A stretch of 64,000 nt of DNA from Paenibacillus crassostreae (GCF_001857945.1 NZ_CP017770.1:3100001-3164000); one strand, 5' to 3'; positions 45,996-54,823 are shown, counted from the first letter of the stretch. A program made the numbers and translations. The notes: a model not told the origin generated them from the sequence alone.

Positions 45996-46178
45996 TAGTT
46001 GCATGAAGTACACTTAATTCAACGAAAAGTTAGTAGATTGAGAATTAGTTGTAAAGACTACAGTTAAAATTAGGAAATATACAGATATTTAACATTTATT
46101 GGATATTAAATGCACTTTATGCAACTAGATCTCGCAAAGGAGAAAATCGGGTGAATTTAGATGTACTTTATGCAATTA
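45996..46178. repeat. Four-motif palindromic element, copy C
   Basis: Forward motifs at 45996-46017 and 46046-46067, inverted motifs at 46106-46127 and 46156-46178. Gaps are exactly 28, 38 and 28 bp, total 183 bp, the same as copy D. It lies just downstream (minus-strand sense) of the frameshifted nuclease-like gene. Confidence 0.9.
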
Positions 46179-46211
46179 AATGACAGTGTGCTCCCAATCC
46201 AGACTACTAGG

Positions 46212-46899
46212 TTAATCTATGAACTCCCAAGCGCCACGTCGTAATTCGTAGCGATGGATGCGTTTACCATTTCCCGCTACGATTGGATGGAGCCAACCTT
46301 TGGAACATAATGATTGAAGTATTTTTACGGCGGTTCGGTAGTTGATATTGAAATGAAGGGCAACTTTCTTTGGACTAATTAGCGTAGGTTTGGATAACGC
46401 AAATCGAAGTACTTCATTCTCGGATAGTGTTGAGTGTTGTTCGATTATTTGGTTGTTCTAGCACTAGATAGTGATTTAGTAACATTTGCAGTAAGTTTCT
46501 ACAAAGTTCTGGGCGATCACAGACATCATCATACGCGAACGATTTCACACGATAACCTGTGCATTGTAAGAACAATTCGCGGTTTAGCTCGTTACAATAC
46601 TTTTGTCGATCCATATCACGGACATGAGGTCCATACCCTTTGATCTCAATAATAAATTTTAATTGTCCTCTCAGATAGGCGAAATCACCGTAATAGGATC
46701 GTCCTCTCCAATCCGCAACTTCAAATTCTGGATGTAATCCATCAAAATTTTCATATACAGGCCACCAAATATTTTTTAAAAATAATACCTCGCCATGACT
46801 GTGACCTCGTTCAAGACGCCCTCTTCTCTCGCCCGATCGGAGATCTAGATGTTGCTTAATAAATAACTGATGTTCGTCCTCAAAGTTCTTCATTTCCAT
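46212..46899 (-). pseudogene. Frameshifted PD-(D/E)XK nuclease-like / winged-helix gene
   Basis: The N-terminal reading frame (46899 down to a TGA at 46414) encodes 161 residues. Its PD-(D/E)XK/DUF559-like core has GDFAYLRGQLKFIIEIKGYG (Asp and ExK) followed by GYRVKSFAYDDV. In the +1 frame, coding continues without a stop to a TAA at 46212. That part has a clear winged-helix region (SENEVLRFALSKPTLI, then SPKKVALHFNINYRTAVKIL). A shift within about 46414-46455 would restore one 228-residue protein. It may be a decayed gene, a sequencing error, or recoding. No typical slippery site was recognised. Palindromic elements C and D flank it. Confidence 0.75.
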
Positions 46900-46953
46900 A
46901 CAACTCCTTTGTCGATGGTTGAGCGGTAGCGTTGATTAGGCAACATAGCGCAT

Positions 46954-46993
46954 ACAAAAAAACGCCCCACACATCATTAGATGGTAGGACGTT
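46954..46993 (-). terminator. Minus-strand terminator-like hairpin
   Basis: On the minus strand, AACGTCCTACCATC-TAAT-GATGTGTGGGGCGTT forms a stem with mismatches, followed by seven T residues. It lies 55 bp upstream of the frameshifted gene, so it could end transcription from the two-component operon or act as an attenuator. Confidence 0.55.
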
Positions 46994-47247
46994 CTTCGTC
47001 ACTAGTATATCAGAATTATAGCAGTATAATTCTATTCGCACTAGAGGTCCGTTTAACCTCCAAATAGGATTATAGGGGAGCACGGACGAATGAGAATCGG
47101 ACAGAAATTGTGATAAGAGAAATAGAGAGATTTATATATTTATAAATGTGGAAATGAAGGAATGGAGAGTCATCTACGATGGATCATAAGAAAGAAAATC
47201 TCGGAGAGTCATGTGAAATTATCATATTCACAGCGTCGATAGTATAA

Positions 47248-47430
47248 TAGCTGCATAAAGTACAATTAATTTGAAGAAAAACTAGTGTAGAGAAAGTTAG
47301 TTGTATAAGTTACAGTTAAAATCAGTTAAATCGTGAGATTTTAACATTCCTCGGCTATTAAGTGTACTAAATGCAACTAAATTACGTAGAGGAGGAAATT
47401 GGGTAAATTTAGATGTACTTTATACATCTA
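47248..47430. repeat. Four-motif palindromic element, copy D
   Basis: Forward motifs at 47248-47269 and 47298-47319, inverted motifs at 47358-47379 and 47408-47430. Gaps are 28, 38 and 28 bp, total 183 bp. Together with the terminator-like hairpin it is the only structure seen in the 620-bp gap 46900-47519; the remainder shows no gene. Confidence 0.9.
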
Positions 47431-47519
47431 AATGGCGATGTTACTCTATACGGGTAGATGTTACTCCTATATCGCTGTTTATTTATGGAACTTATCCGGG
47501 TCTGTATCAATATCGATGA

Positions 47520-48209
47520 TCACGACGTCTGCGCTTTAAGATAGTGAATGACGATCTGAGTACGGTCTCGTAGTTGTAACTTTCCAAGGATCTCCGTAAT
47601 ATAATTTTTAACCGTACCTTCACTCAGGAAACATGCCTGGGCAATTTCCTTATTGGATAGTCCTTCTGAAATATGATGGACGATCGTGATCTCCATAGGG
47701 GTCAGGCTGAATTTGGTTAGCAAAATTTCATCTCTTTGAGTTTGAGAATTCGGTAAGTCAATCTGCGTTCGAGTCTCTAAATTCACCGAATGACGCAAGA
47801 ATCCTGTAAGCTTACGCGCGACATCGGGATGAATGAGAATATCACCATTGTGAACGGTCTTGATCCCCTGGGTAATTCGATCAGGTGCGATGTTCTTAAG
47901 TAAATATCCACTAGCACCATTCTCCAACGCTTGAATGATAAATTCATCATCATCAAATGTAGTCAGCATCAATACTCTAGAGTTCGGAAAGAGTTTCTTT
48001 ATCTGTTTTGTTCCCTCTACGCCATCGCATACAGGCATCCGAATATCCATGAGTACGACATCTACGTGTAACCCGGAACTCATTAAAGCTACAGCATCCG
48101 CACCGTTAGCTGCACAACCAACCACCTTAATTTTCGAATCCATAGCGATAAGCACCTTTAGGCTCTCGCGAATAAATTCATCATCATCGACAATTAATAA
48201 TGAAATCAT
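47520..48209 (-). CDS. NarL/LuxR-family response regulator
   Basis: 229 residues from the ATG at 48207-48209 (AAGGGGGAATC site); the frame is open 28 codons further, into the kinase gene. Receiver domain (1-120) with the acidic pocket VDDDE and phospho-acceptor Asp55 in LMDIRMP. LuxR-type helix-turn-helix (about 165-225: LTPMEITIVHHISEGLSNKE, then EGTVKNYITEIL). It pairs with the upstream kinase and probably regulates the divergent ABC exporter, as LnrK does for linearmycin resistance in B. subtilis. Confidence 0.93.
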   Translation of the reverse strand: MISLLIVDDDEFIRESLKVLIAMDSKIKVVGCAANGADAVALMSSGLHVDVVLMDIRMPVCDGVEGTKQIKKLFPNSRVLMLTTFDDDEFIIQALENGASGYLLKNIAPDRITQGIKTVHNGDILIHPDVARKLTGFLRHSVNLETRTQIDLPNSQTQRDEILLTKFSLTPMEITIVHHISEGLSNKEIAQACFLSEGTVKNYITEILGKLQLRDRTQIVIHYLKAQTS

Positions 48210-48229
48210 GTTGATTCCCCCTTGATTAT

Positions 48230-49405
48230 CTAAATGATATCGTTTCTCGCATACACGGGTAGACGTGTCACAACGGTATATGGATATTCCCACTGAATAT
48301 CTACGGTCCCCCCAATTAACTGAGTCCTTTCCTCCATGCCACTGAGACCCATTCCTAGCTGTCTACTGTTTGGATCGGGAATTCCTTCAATTGGACCATT
48401 GTTACTAACAAACATACATAATTCATCATTCCCATATTGTATGAACACCTCGACGGATGTAGCCTCGCCATGTCTTATGGCGTTCGTAAGTGCTTCTTGG
48501 ACATTCTTGTATAACACAATTTGTATACTTGGATACAAAGGGATGGGAGTGCCTTCGATCATAAGCTTCGTATGTATCCCTGTTTCTCGACCTATATTTT
48601 CAAGAAGTCGATCAATAGCATACTCATCTTTTAATGAGGTAGTGGGACGCATTCTTTTTACTGTATTGCGCATGTCATCCATACTCCCAGATACTTGATC
48701 TCGAACTTGAAGCATTATCTCGTATCCACGTGGAAAATCGGTGGGGATGATTTGAATGGCGGCCTCCATCATCATTTTGACACGGATCAGACGGTGACCT
48801 ATATCGTCATGTAATTGCCTAGATATTCGCTCGCGTTCTTTCGATTGTGCTGCAGCCTCCACTTGATGACTGAACTCGACAAGTCGTTTGCGTGTTTCAT
48901 CAAGCTCATAATGCTTCTTACGAAGTTCATCATAGAGATGTATGGTCTTGTTACGACTACCCGTGGCACTTTGCAATAAGGATAACAATATCGCTGTTAG
49001 AAGAAAGGTGAAGTTCATAGAGATTATTGAAAAGGAAGAATCATGTTGAAAAGCAAGATTAAGTAGAAGAAGATGAATTCCATAAGTTAGTATACGTATA
49101 AGTAAGCGAGATGGCGAAAAAGAATAGGCAAAAAGAGAAGATAGCGATAGATATAACATCAGTTGACCATATATAGTGCATAACCAGGCAGATAATACGA
49201 TTTCTATGTAAATGATGAGGTTTTTAATTGCAAGGTTAGGAATAGATCTTTCTAGCGCCACAAGACTCAGGTATAGGAGGATATGCAATGTGTATTGCCC
49301 ATTATTTACATAGTGATAGAGAAACATTGAGGCGAATCCTATCAAGATAATGATGGAGAAGCGAATAAATGAGAGATAAAAGCTCAAGAGAACGACATCC
49401 TTCAT
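48230..49405 (-). CDS. Sensor histidine kinase (HisKA_3, DesK/LnrJ type)
   Basis: 391 residues from the ATG at 49405, which has a poor ribosome binding site; a TTG at 49387 preceded by AAGGATG is a plausible alternative. The N-terminal half has about five to six membrane segments with no large extracytoplasmic domain, as in kinases that sense membrane stress or work with a transporter. The HisKA_3 box ERERISRQLHDDIGHRL holds the phospho-accepting histidine. The HATPase domain has NVQEALTNAIRHGEA and LGMGLSGMEER. The response regulator follows 20 bp later. Confidence 0.92.
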   Translation of the reverse strand: MKDVVLLSFYLSFIRFSIIILIGFASMFLYHYVNNGQYTLHILLYLSLVALERSIPNLAIKNLIIYIEIVLSAWLCTIYGQLMLYLSLSSLFAYSFSPSRLLIRILTYGIHLLLLNLAFQHDSSFSIISMNFTFLLTAILLSLLQSATGSRNKTIHLYDELRKKHYELDETRKRLVEFSHQVEAAAQSKERERISRQLHDDIGHRLIRVKMMMEAAIQIIPTDFPRGYEIMLQVRDQVSGSMDDMRNTVKRMRPTTSLKDEYAIDRLLENIGRETGIHTKLMIEGTPIPLYPSIQIVLYKNVQEALTNAIRHGEATSVEVFIQYGNDELCMFVSNNGPIEGIPDPNSRQLGMGLSGMEERTQLIGGTVDIQWEYPYTVVTRLPVYARNDII

Positions 49406-49503
49406 TAGAAATATAAAAAGTGATTTAATGGTTCTAGTTATAACGATATTCCAAGATGTTCCTATTATAGCATAGGAGCGGATTGCTGAAATAGGTGACT
49501 TTT

Positions 49504-49522
49504 GTCATCGATTGTTTATGAC
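49504..49522. promoter_or_regulatory. Candidate response-regulator operator upstream of the ABC exporter
   Basis: The inverted repeat GTCAT-N9-ATGAC lies about 75-95 nt before the exporter start and just upstream of a TATAAT at 49555-49560 that lacks a good -35. This fits an activator-dependent promoter (inference). Confidence 0.4.
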
Positions 49523-49598
49523 CTTTAGTACCTCTGAATGGAATGAAGGACTCGTATAATAATGGAAAAGGACAATTCAGATCTGGAGGACGATAGCC

Positions 49599-50534
49599 AT
49601 GGCATTTGTAGAAATGAAGGGTGTTGTGAAGCGTTACGGAGATAAAATATCGGTGGATCATTTGGATCTAAGCATTCGTGAAGGAGAGATATTTGGTCTA
49701 TTAGGTCCGAATGGGGCAGGGAAGAGCACAACCATAAATATGATGAGTGGCCTTATGAAGTTAGATCAAGGGAATATTGTTGTGGACGGAATTTCCGTAA
49801 AAGATCATCCCTTGGATGTGAAAAGGAGAATTGGTTTAGTCCCTCAGGAATTGGCGTTGTATGAAACGATGTCCGCAGCAGATAATGTTACTTTCTTCGG
49901 AAAACTGTATGGATTACGTGGAAAACTTCTAAAGGTCCGGGTGGAGGAGGCTTTAGAGTTTGTGGGATTAAGTGATCGCGCGAAGGAAAAGCCAACCACT
50001 TACTCAGGAGGTATGAAAAGAAGGCTGAATATTGCGTGTTCAATTATGCACCATCCTAAGTTAATCATTATGGATGAGCCAACGGTAGGTATTGATCCGC
50101 AATCACGAAATCATATTCTTGAATCTGTACGCACATTGAATGCAATGGGATCTACAATCATTTATACAAGTCATTATATGGAAGAGGTGGCGGCGATCAG
50201 CGATCGAGTCGCTATTATGGAGCAAGGGCATGTAATCGCCTGTGGTACACAGCAGGAATTACGTGAACGTGTCGCCAGTCATGAGAAAATTGTAATTAAG
50301 ACATCACAGATATCAGAAGCAGTAATTGATGAACTGAAGCTGCATCCTAGAATTTCCAAGGTTTTAGCGAGTGACGATATGATTGAGCTGTATGTGGTAT
50401 CTTCTCAACAGGAGTTACAAGATATCTTGTTCATCTGTGCTAAACACAATGTCATGATCCAATCTTTGGCTTGTGAAGAACCGAATCTGGAGACACTTTT
50501 TCTAAATCTTACAGGACGTAAGTTACGTGATTAG
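49599..50534 (+). CDS. ABC transporter ATPase (LnrL-like)
   Basis: 311 residues, with Walker A GPNGAGKST, signature YSGGMKRR, and Walker B LIIMDEPTVG. It is an ABC-2 type exporter ATPase with a C-terminal domain of about 80 residues. Two ABC-2 permease genes follow directly. Three-gene ABC-2 exporters next to a HisKA_3/LuxR two-component pair match the linearmycin-resistance locus lnrJK-lnrLMN (yfiJ-N) of B. subtilis; gene sizes are close, but the two-component genes here are divergent. Substrate: probably a membrane-active lipid-like antibiotic (inference). GGAGGACG site. Confidence 0.92.
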   Translation: MAFVEMKGVVKRYGDKISVDHLDLSIREGEIFGLLGPNGAGKSTTINMMSGLMKLDQGNIVVDGISVKDHPLDVKRRIGLVPQELALYETMSAADNVTFFGKLYGLRGKLLKVRVEEALEFVGLSDRAKEKPTTYSGGMKRRLNIACSIMHHPKLIIMDEPTVGIDPQSRNHILESVRTLNAMGSTIIYTSHYMEEVAAISDRVAIMEQGHVIACGTQQELRERVASHEKIVIKTSQISEAVIDELKLHPRISKVLASDDMIELYVVSSQQELQDILFICAKHNVMIQSLACEEPNLETLFLNLTGRKLRD

Positions 50535-50546
50535 GGGGCGTCTGGA

Positions 50547-51749
50547 ATGAGTATATGGACGATTGCTTGGTATGAATTACAAAGAATGTTCCGTTCAAAG
50601 TCAGTCGTAATAAATTTATTCTTACTGCCATTGATACTTATATTCATATTAGGCGCAGCACTTTCGAGTTTCTTCTACAGTGATGATGAAGAGTTTCAAG
50701 CCGATTTGGTTAGGGTAGCTATGGTGAGCAATAAGAGCGTTGAAAATGGTGTATCTGCAAAATTAGAAGCGTATTTGAACAGTGAAAACATGGAAGAATT
50801 GATTGATTTACGACAAGTAGATACAAGAGAAGTAGCAGAGAAAAAAATACGCGCAAGAGAAGTGGATTACGCTGTCATTGTACCTCCTGATTTCGAATCT
50901 CAAGTGATGAGTGGAAATATCGCAAAGTTAGAGTTGATTCTCGGCAATAAAGTGGAGAGTAATCTTGTTGCGGGGATGGTTTTTGATACTTTTTTAGAAG
51001 AAATGAATAATGGTTTAGCGGTGGCATCTGTTATGGGCAATGTCCAATTGGAGCAAGAGAGTGAACCTACGAGCATCAGTGTAGATTCTAATTCGGGTAA
51101 AGACGCACCATCTTATGTTACTGTAGGTAACCTGAACGGTTCAGGAATGGCATACTCTGCATCCCAGTATTATGCTGGTGCGATGATGATTATGTTTCTA
51201 TTATATGCGGGTGGCACGGCTAGCACGAGTCTATTTGACGAAAAGAGTAATCATACCTTGTATCGGCTTCAGTCACTACCTATATCAACTGCTCAAATTT
51301 TTTTAGGTAAAATATTGGGGAATAGCATCGTAGCGGTCATTCAGGCAACGATTATTATTACGGTATCCTCTTTTTTATATGGCGTTGAATGGGGTAACCA
51401 ACCGCTGTTCCTAGCATTGGTCTGTCTGTTATTAATTATTGCATCGATGGCGATTGCCGCATTGGTGACATTGATGGTTAAAAGTAGTTCAAGTGCCGAT
51501 ACGCTAATGCAAGTCATTATTATAGTGATGACCTTCTTAAGTGGTGGGTTTACACCGATTCCTGTGGATTTGATAGGCGTTATTGGGAAACTGACCGTTA
51601 GTTATTGGGGAATGGAAAGTCTGCTACAGATGATGCTACATTCAGATCCTATAGATATTGTGCAGAGTATAGGTATGCTAGCGGGGATGTGTCTGGTTCT
51701 AGTGATAGTCACAACTGGTGTATATCGAAAGGTGGGATATCGTGAATAG
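50547..51749 (+). CDS. ABC-2 type permease (LnrM-like)
   Basis: 400 residues. One N-terminal membrane segment (about 18-42) is followed by an extracytoplasmic domain (about 45-210), then five to six C-terminal membrane segments including FLSGGFTPIPVDLIG before the last helices. This is the ABC2_membrane_3 layout. It is 12 bp after the ATPase gene and overlaps the next permease by 8 bp, so the two permeases probably form a heterodimer. Confidence 0.9.
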   Translation: MSIWTIAWYELQRMFRSKSVVINLFLLPLILIFILGAALSSFFYSDDEEFQADLVRVAMVSNKSVENGVSAKLEAYLNSENMEELIDLRQVDTREVAEKKIRAREVDYAVIVPPDFESQVMSGNIAKLELILGNKVESNLVAGMVFDTFLEEMNNGLAVASVMGNVQLEQESEPTSISVDSNSGKDAPSYVTVGNLNGSGMAYSASQYYAGAMMIMFLLYAGGTASTSLFDEKSNHTLYRLQSLPISTAQIFLGKILGNSIVAVIQATIIITVSSFLYGVEWGNQPLFLALVCLLLIIASMAIAALVTLMVKSSSSADTLMQVIIIVMTFLSGGFTPIPVDLIGVIGKLTVSYWGMESLLQMMLHSDPIDIVQSIGMLAGMCLVLVIVTTGVYRKVGYRE

Positions 51750-52899
51750 CTTAATGATTGCATGGAACATGATTAAGAGAACGGTTGGAACCAAAAAGGG
51801 GATTCTTTTCTTTATTGTTCTTCCTTGTATCATTGTCTCGCTGACTGTAGCACTTATGGGTCAGAGTAATAATTCGGAAGTGAGGATTCCTTATTCGAAT
51901 GAAGATGTTGGTACAGCAGGTCAATATATAATTGATGTATTATCAAGGAACGCCGATTATGTGCTAGAGTTGAAGAGTAGTAAAGAGGAAGTTAGAGATA
52001 TGATTATGGGGAGGCAGAGATCGGTAGGTCTATCTATACCTGCTGAATTTACAGAACAACTTCTTAGCGGAAATGAACCTCAAATCGCGATGTATCAACT
52101 TACAGGGAATGAGGCTTCATATATTGTTAAGCTGAGTTTAGATCGTATTGTAGGTGGGATGGCTCAAACCGCCGGGATCATCAGTAATTTCAATCCAGAT
52201 AACGCTACTTCTGTGGAGGTTTTTGCTAAGAGTATAGAGGAAATGGGTAACCAAAGGATTCAATCTGAGAGAACGGACTATAATCTATACGCCAAGCCGG
52301 GTCTTAGTAATGTGACTGGCTTCACCATTATGTTCATGATGGGATTAGTGTCGAGCATCGTTAAAATCATTATTGATGACCGTAGAAATAGAACGATCGC
52401 ACGCATATATAGTGCCCCTGTAAGATCATATGAGATTGCGCTTGGACACATACTAGGAAGTCTATTCGTTGGAATCATTCAAATTATTATTGTACTTATC
52501 TTTAGTCGGTATGTATTGAAGTATGATTATGATATTCCGTTCTTAACACACTTTTTAATATTAGGGCTTTTCATGCTAGTATCTATGGGAATTGCAAGTA
52601 CGGTAGCCGGGATGGTCCGAAATCCAACGAATGCAGGTATGTTAAATGCCATGATCATTACGCCAACGTGCATGTTAGGAGGATGTTTTTGGCCCCTATC
52701 TATCATGCCGGAATATTTGCAAAAGGTAGCTAATTTTATTCCGCAGAAGTGGGCTATTGAGGCTGTGGATCGCGTAGCTTCAGGAGATCAGTTGGTTGAT
52801 ATTTGGCTACCTCTTTCTATTCTAGGACTCATGGCGATCATTCTGTTGGCCATTGGATCAGTGATCCTACGACCTAGTGATACTAAAGTTAGTGCGTAA
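51742..52899 (+). CDS. ABC-2 type permease (LnrN-like)
   Basis: 385 residues from the GTG at 51742 (AAAGGTGGG site), overlapping the previous gene by 8 bp. N-terminal membrane segment (ILFFIVLPCIIVSLTVALM), extracytoplasmic domain (about 45-195), then several membrane segments with GMLNAMIITPTCMLGGCFWP. It is the second half-permease of the exporter. Length matches the B. subtilis LnrN class. Confidence 0.9.
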   Translation: MNSLMIAWNMIKRTVGTKKGILFFIVLPCIIVSLTVALMGQSNNSEVRIPYSNEDVGTAGQYIIDVLSRNADYVLELKSSKEEVRDMIMGRQRSVGLSIPAEFTEQLLSGNEPQIAMYQLTGNEASYIVKLSLDRIVGGMAQTAGIISNFNPDNATSVEVFAKSIEEMGNQRIQSERTDYNLYAKPGLSNVTGFTIMFMMGLVSSIVKIIIDDRRNRTIARIYSAPVRSYEIALGHILGSLFVGIIQIIIVLIFSRYVLKYDYDIPFLTHFLILGLFMLVSMGIASTVAGMVRNPTNAGMLNAMIITPTCMLGGCFWPLSIMPEYLQKVANFIPQKWAIEAVDRVASGDQLVDIWLPLSILGLMAIILLAIGSVILRPSDTKVSA

Positions 52900-52929
52900 G
52901 AATGGATGAGAACATAAGAATAGAAATAG

Positions 52930-52963
52930 AGTACCCCCCTACAAGATATTGCAGGGGGGTACT
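52930..52963. terminator. Hairpin between the exporter operon and motB
   Basis: A perfect 11-bp stem, AGTACCCCCCT / AGGGGGGTACT, with a 12-nt loop, in a convergent intergenic region. It has no long T-run, so it may be a weak or bidirectional terminator. Confidence 0.6.
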
Positions 52964-53045
52964 TGTGCTTGAAATATGATAGTGAAATAATGTGATTTAT
53001 GCAGAATAGTTTAAAGTCCACACTCTAGTATTCCATCAAATTTAT

Positions 53046-53873
53046 TTATTCCTCCTGCAATTGACGCAGAACGATGAGTTCAACCCGACGATTACTTTGG
53101 CGGCCTTGTCCTGACGTATTATCGCCAACAGGGCGAGTATCGGCATAGCCAGCATATTGGAACCCATCAGCAGTCAGCTTCTCATGTTCAAGGAAATATC
53201 GCAGAATCGATAGAGCACGTTCACCAGATAACTCCCAGTTATCTTTGTAGTTAGAGGCATATTTGATCGGCATGTTGTCGGTGTGACCCTCGATGCTTAC
53301 CGTCGTACCAATATCTCTAAAAAGACTGGCGAGTTTAGATAATACGGGAGCTGAAGCAGGTTTGAGATCCGCTCGTCCTGTATCGAACACGAACTGGTCA
53401 CTAAGTGTAATAGAGATACCCTGAGGCTTATCTGCCACAAAAATTTGATCCTGTAGCTCATTATCAGTGACATATTGTGTAATGACGGACATTAAACCTT
53501 GCAATTCTTGTTCCTGTGCTCGAAAGGCTAACTCACGTTCAGTTAAAGGCTGGGATTCAGTAGTATCCTCCCCCTGAGGATTGCCCTCTTGCTCCTGAGT
53601 TGGTTCCTTGGTTACGTCTTCCTGATCAGCAGTCCCTGTTAATCCAGAACCTTGTTCGAGAATTGAGTTACCTGATTTGAAACTGAGTTGAAGGGATTCA
53701 GTAACTCCTTCATATTTACTTGCATCAAGAGTACTCATGGCATACATCATGACAAAAAAGATAAGTAGCAATGTAATCAAATCTGCATATGTGATTAGCC
53801 AACGATCTCGAGAACTAGGTTCAGCAGATCCAATTCCCTTTCGCCGCTGTGCGCGTCTACTTAAATGTCTCAT
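53046..53873 (-). CDS. motB: Flagellar motor stator protein MotB
   Basis: 275 residues. A short basic cytoplasmic N-terminus precedes one membrane helix with the proton-channel aspartate in WLITYADLITLLLIFFVMMY. An acidic, Glu/Gln/Thr-rich linker (about 75-125) leads to an OmpA-like peptidoglycan-binding domain (about 150-270: VSIEGHTDNMPIK, SGQGRQSNRRVELIV). With MotA it forms the stator. It overlaps motA by 17 bp. This linker is specific to the strain or genus and could be useful for identification. Confidence 0.95.
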   Translation of the reverse strand: MRHLSRRAQRRKGIGSAEPSSRDRWLITYADLITLLLIFFVMMYAMSTLDASKYEGVTESLQLSFKSGNSILEQGSGLTGTADQEDVTKEPTQEQEGNPQGEDTTESQPLTERELAFRAQEQELQGLMSVITQYVTDNELQDQIFVADKPQGISITLSDQFVFDTGRADLKPASAPVLSKLASLFRDIGTTVSIEGHTDNMPIKYASNYKDNWELSGERALSILRYFLEHEKLTADGFQYAGYADTRPVGDNTSGQGRQSNRRVELIVLRQLQEE

Positions 53874-54654
53874 TATACCCTCCCTTTGGAAATACAGGGG
53901 AACGGAAGTAGTCTTCTGGTTCGAGTGAACTTATCTTTTTGCGTACAATTTGAGGGTGGTCTCCGTTCTGAATGGAGAGAATTCCCTGAAGAAGAAGCTC
54001 CATATTCTGAATTTTATCTTCACTCCGCGATTTAATTTTGGATGCGATGGGTAAAAAGATAAGATTAGCACTGGCGACTCCATACAGTGTTGCGATAAAA
54101 GCCACAGCTATGGAAGGTCCTAGTTGTGTGGGTTCAGAAAGGCTTCCAAGGACATGAATCAGTCCCATAACTGTACCAACAATTCCCATGGTAGGTGCAT
54201 AGCCACCAGCGGATTCGAATATTTTGGCGTACCCAGTATGCTTCAATTCGGTTCGATCCATCTCAATTTCAAGAATTTGTTTAATAATATCCGGATCCGT
54301 CCCGTCTACGACCATTTGTATACCTTCACGTAGGAATATATCCGGATGATCTTGAGATTTCTGTTCAAGGGCTAATACACCATTCCGTCTTGAGGTTGTG
54401 GACATATCAACAACATCCTCTATAAGTTGCTCGATGTTGCTCTCTGGTCGAACAAAAGCATAACGAATTGCATCTGGTATACTTTTCAGCTTGGATGCTG
54501 GGAAACTAATGGCAACAGCAGCGAATGTCCCGCCAAATACGATCAGGGCCGCTGTCATATGGAATAACCCAGATAATTGTCCCCCTTCCCATAGAAAGCC
54601 TCCAATAAGTGCAGCTAGTCCAGCGAGAATACCTAATATTGTTACAATTTCCAT
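53857..54654 (-). CDS. motA: Flagellar motor stator protein MotA
   Basis: 265 residues from the ATG at 54652-54654 (GGGGAGAC site); a 13-codon upstream extension has none. Four membrane segments are visible, with a cytoplasmic loop between the second and third and the family region GGYAPTMGIVGTVMGLIHVLG. It converts ion flow to torque with MotB. A sigma-D promoter lies about 110-140 nt upstream, inside the uvrB leader region. Confidence 0.95.
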   Translation of the reverse strand: MEIVTILGILAGLAALIGGFLWEGGQLSGLFHMTAALIVFGGTFAAVAISFPASKLKSIPDAIRYAFVRPESNIEQLIEDVVDMSTTSRRNGVLALEQKSQDHPDIFLREGIQMVVDGTDPDIIKQILEIEMDRTELKHTGYAKIFESAGGYAPTMGIVGTVMGLIHVLGSLSEPTQLGPSIAVAFIATLYGVASANLIFLPIASKIKSRSEDKIQNMELLLQGILSIQNGDHPQIVRKKISSLEPEDYFRSPVFPKGGYNETFK

Positions 54655-54721
54655 AATTATGAGTCTCCCCGATCTTATAGTTAAAATTTGCATAGATAAT
54701 CTGATCCGAGTATAATAAATG

Positions 54722-54735
54722 GGAACAAATATTCT
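54722..54735 (+). promoter_or_regulatory. Weak LexA-box-like sequence upstream of uvrB
   Basis: GGAACAAATATTCT resembles the Gram-positive LexA box CGAAC-N4-GTTCG, with 4 of 5 matches in the left half and 3 of 5 in the right. It precedes a TATAAT at 54760-54765. SOS control of uvrBA is known in Bacilli, but this match is weak. Confidence 0.3.
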
Positions 54736-54764
54736 TATCGAAAATATATTTCCTGTTAATATAA

Positions 54765-54792
54765 TTATCGGGAAATCTCGACATATACTTTA
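54765..54792 (-). promoter_or_regulatory. Sigma-D promoter of motAB
   Basis: Read on the minus strand: TAAA (54789-54792), 16-nt spacer, CCCGATAA (54765-54772). The -35 is perfect and the -10 is close to GCCGATAT/GCCGATAA. It overlaps the putative uvrB promoter region on the other strand. Confidence 0.7.
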
Positions 54793-54823
54793 CTATTTTA
54801 GATGAAAAGGGTGGTATTGGGCA

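Noticed and set aside
45996..46178. 22-bp repeats with 28-bp gaps as a degenerate CRISPR array
   Set aside because: Only two direct repeats per half, inverted in the other half, with no cas genes and four dispersed copies of the same layout.
45996..47430. Elements C and D as ends of a composite transposon carrying the nuclease-like gene
   Set aside because: No transposase, no terminal target duplications seen, and the same elements occur alone at 33.1 and 37.6 kb.
49494..49509. Dyad GGTGAC-TTTT-GTCATC upstream of the ABC exporter
   Set aside because: It has a mismatch and overlaps the better GTCAT-N9-ATGAC dyad; not enough evidence for a second site.
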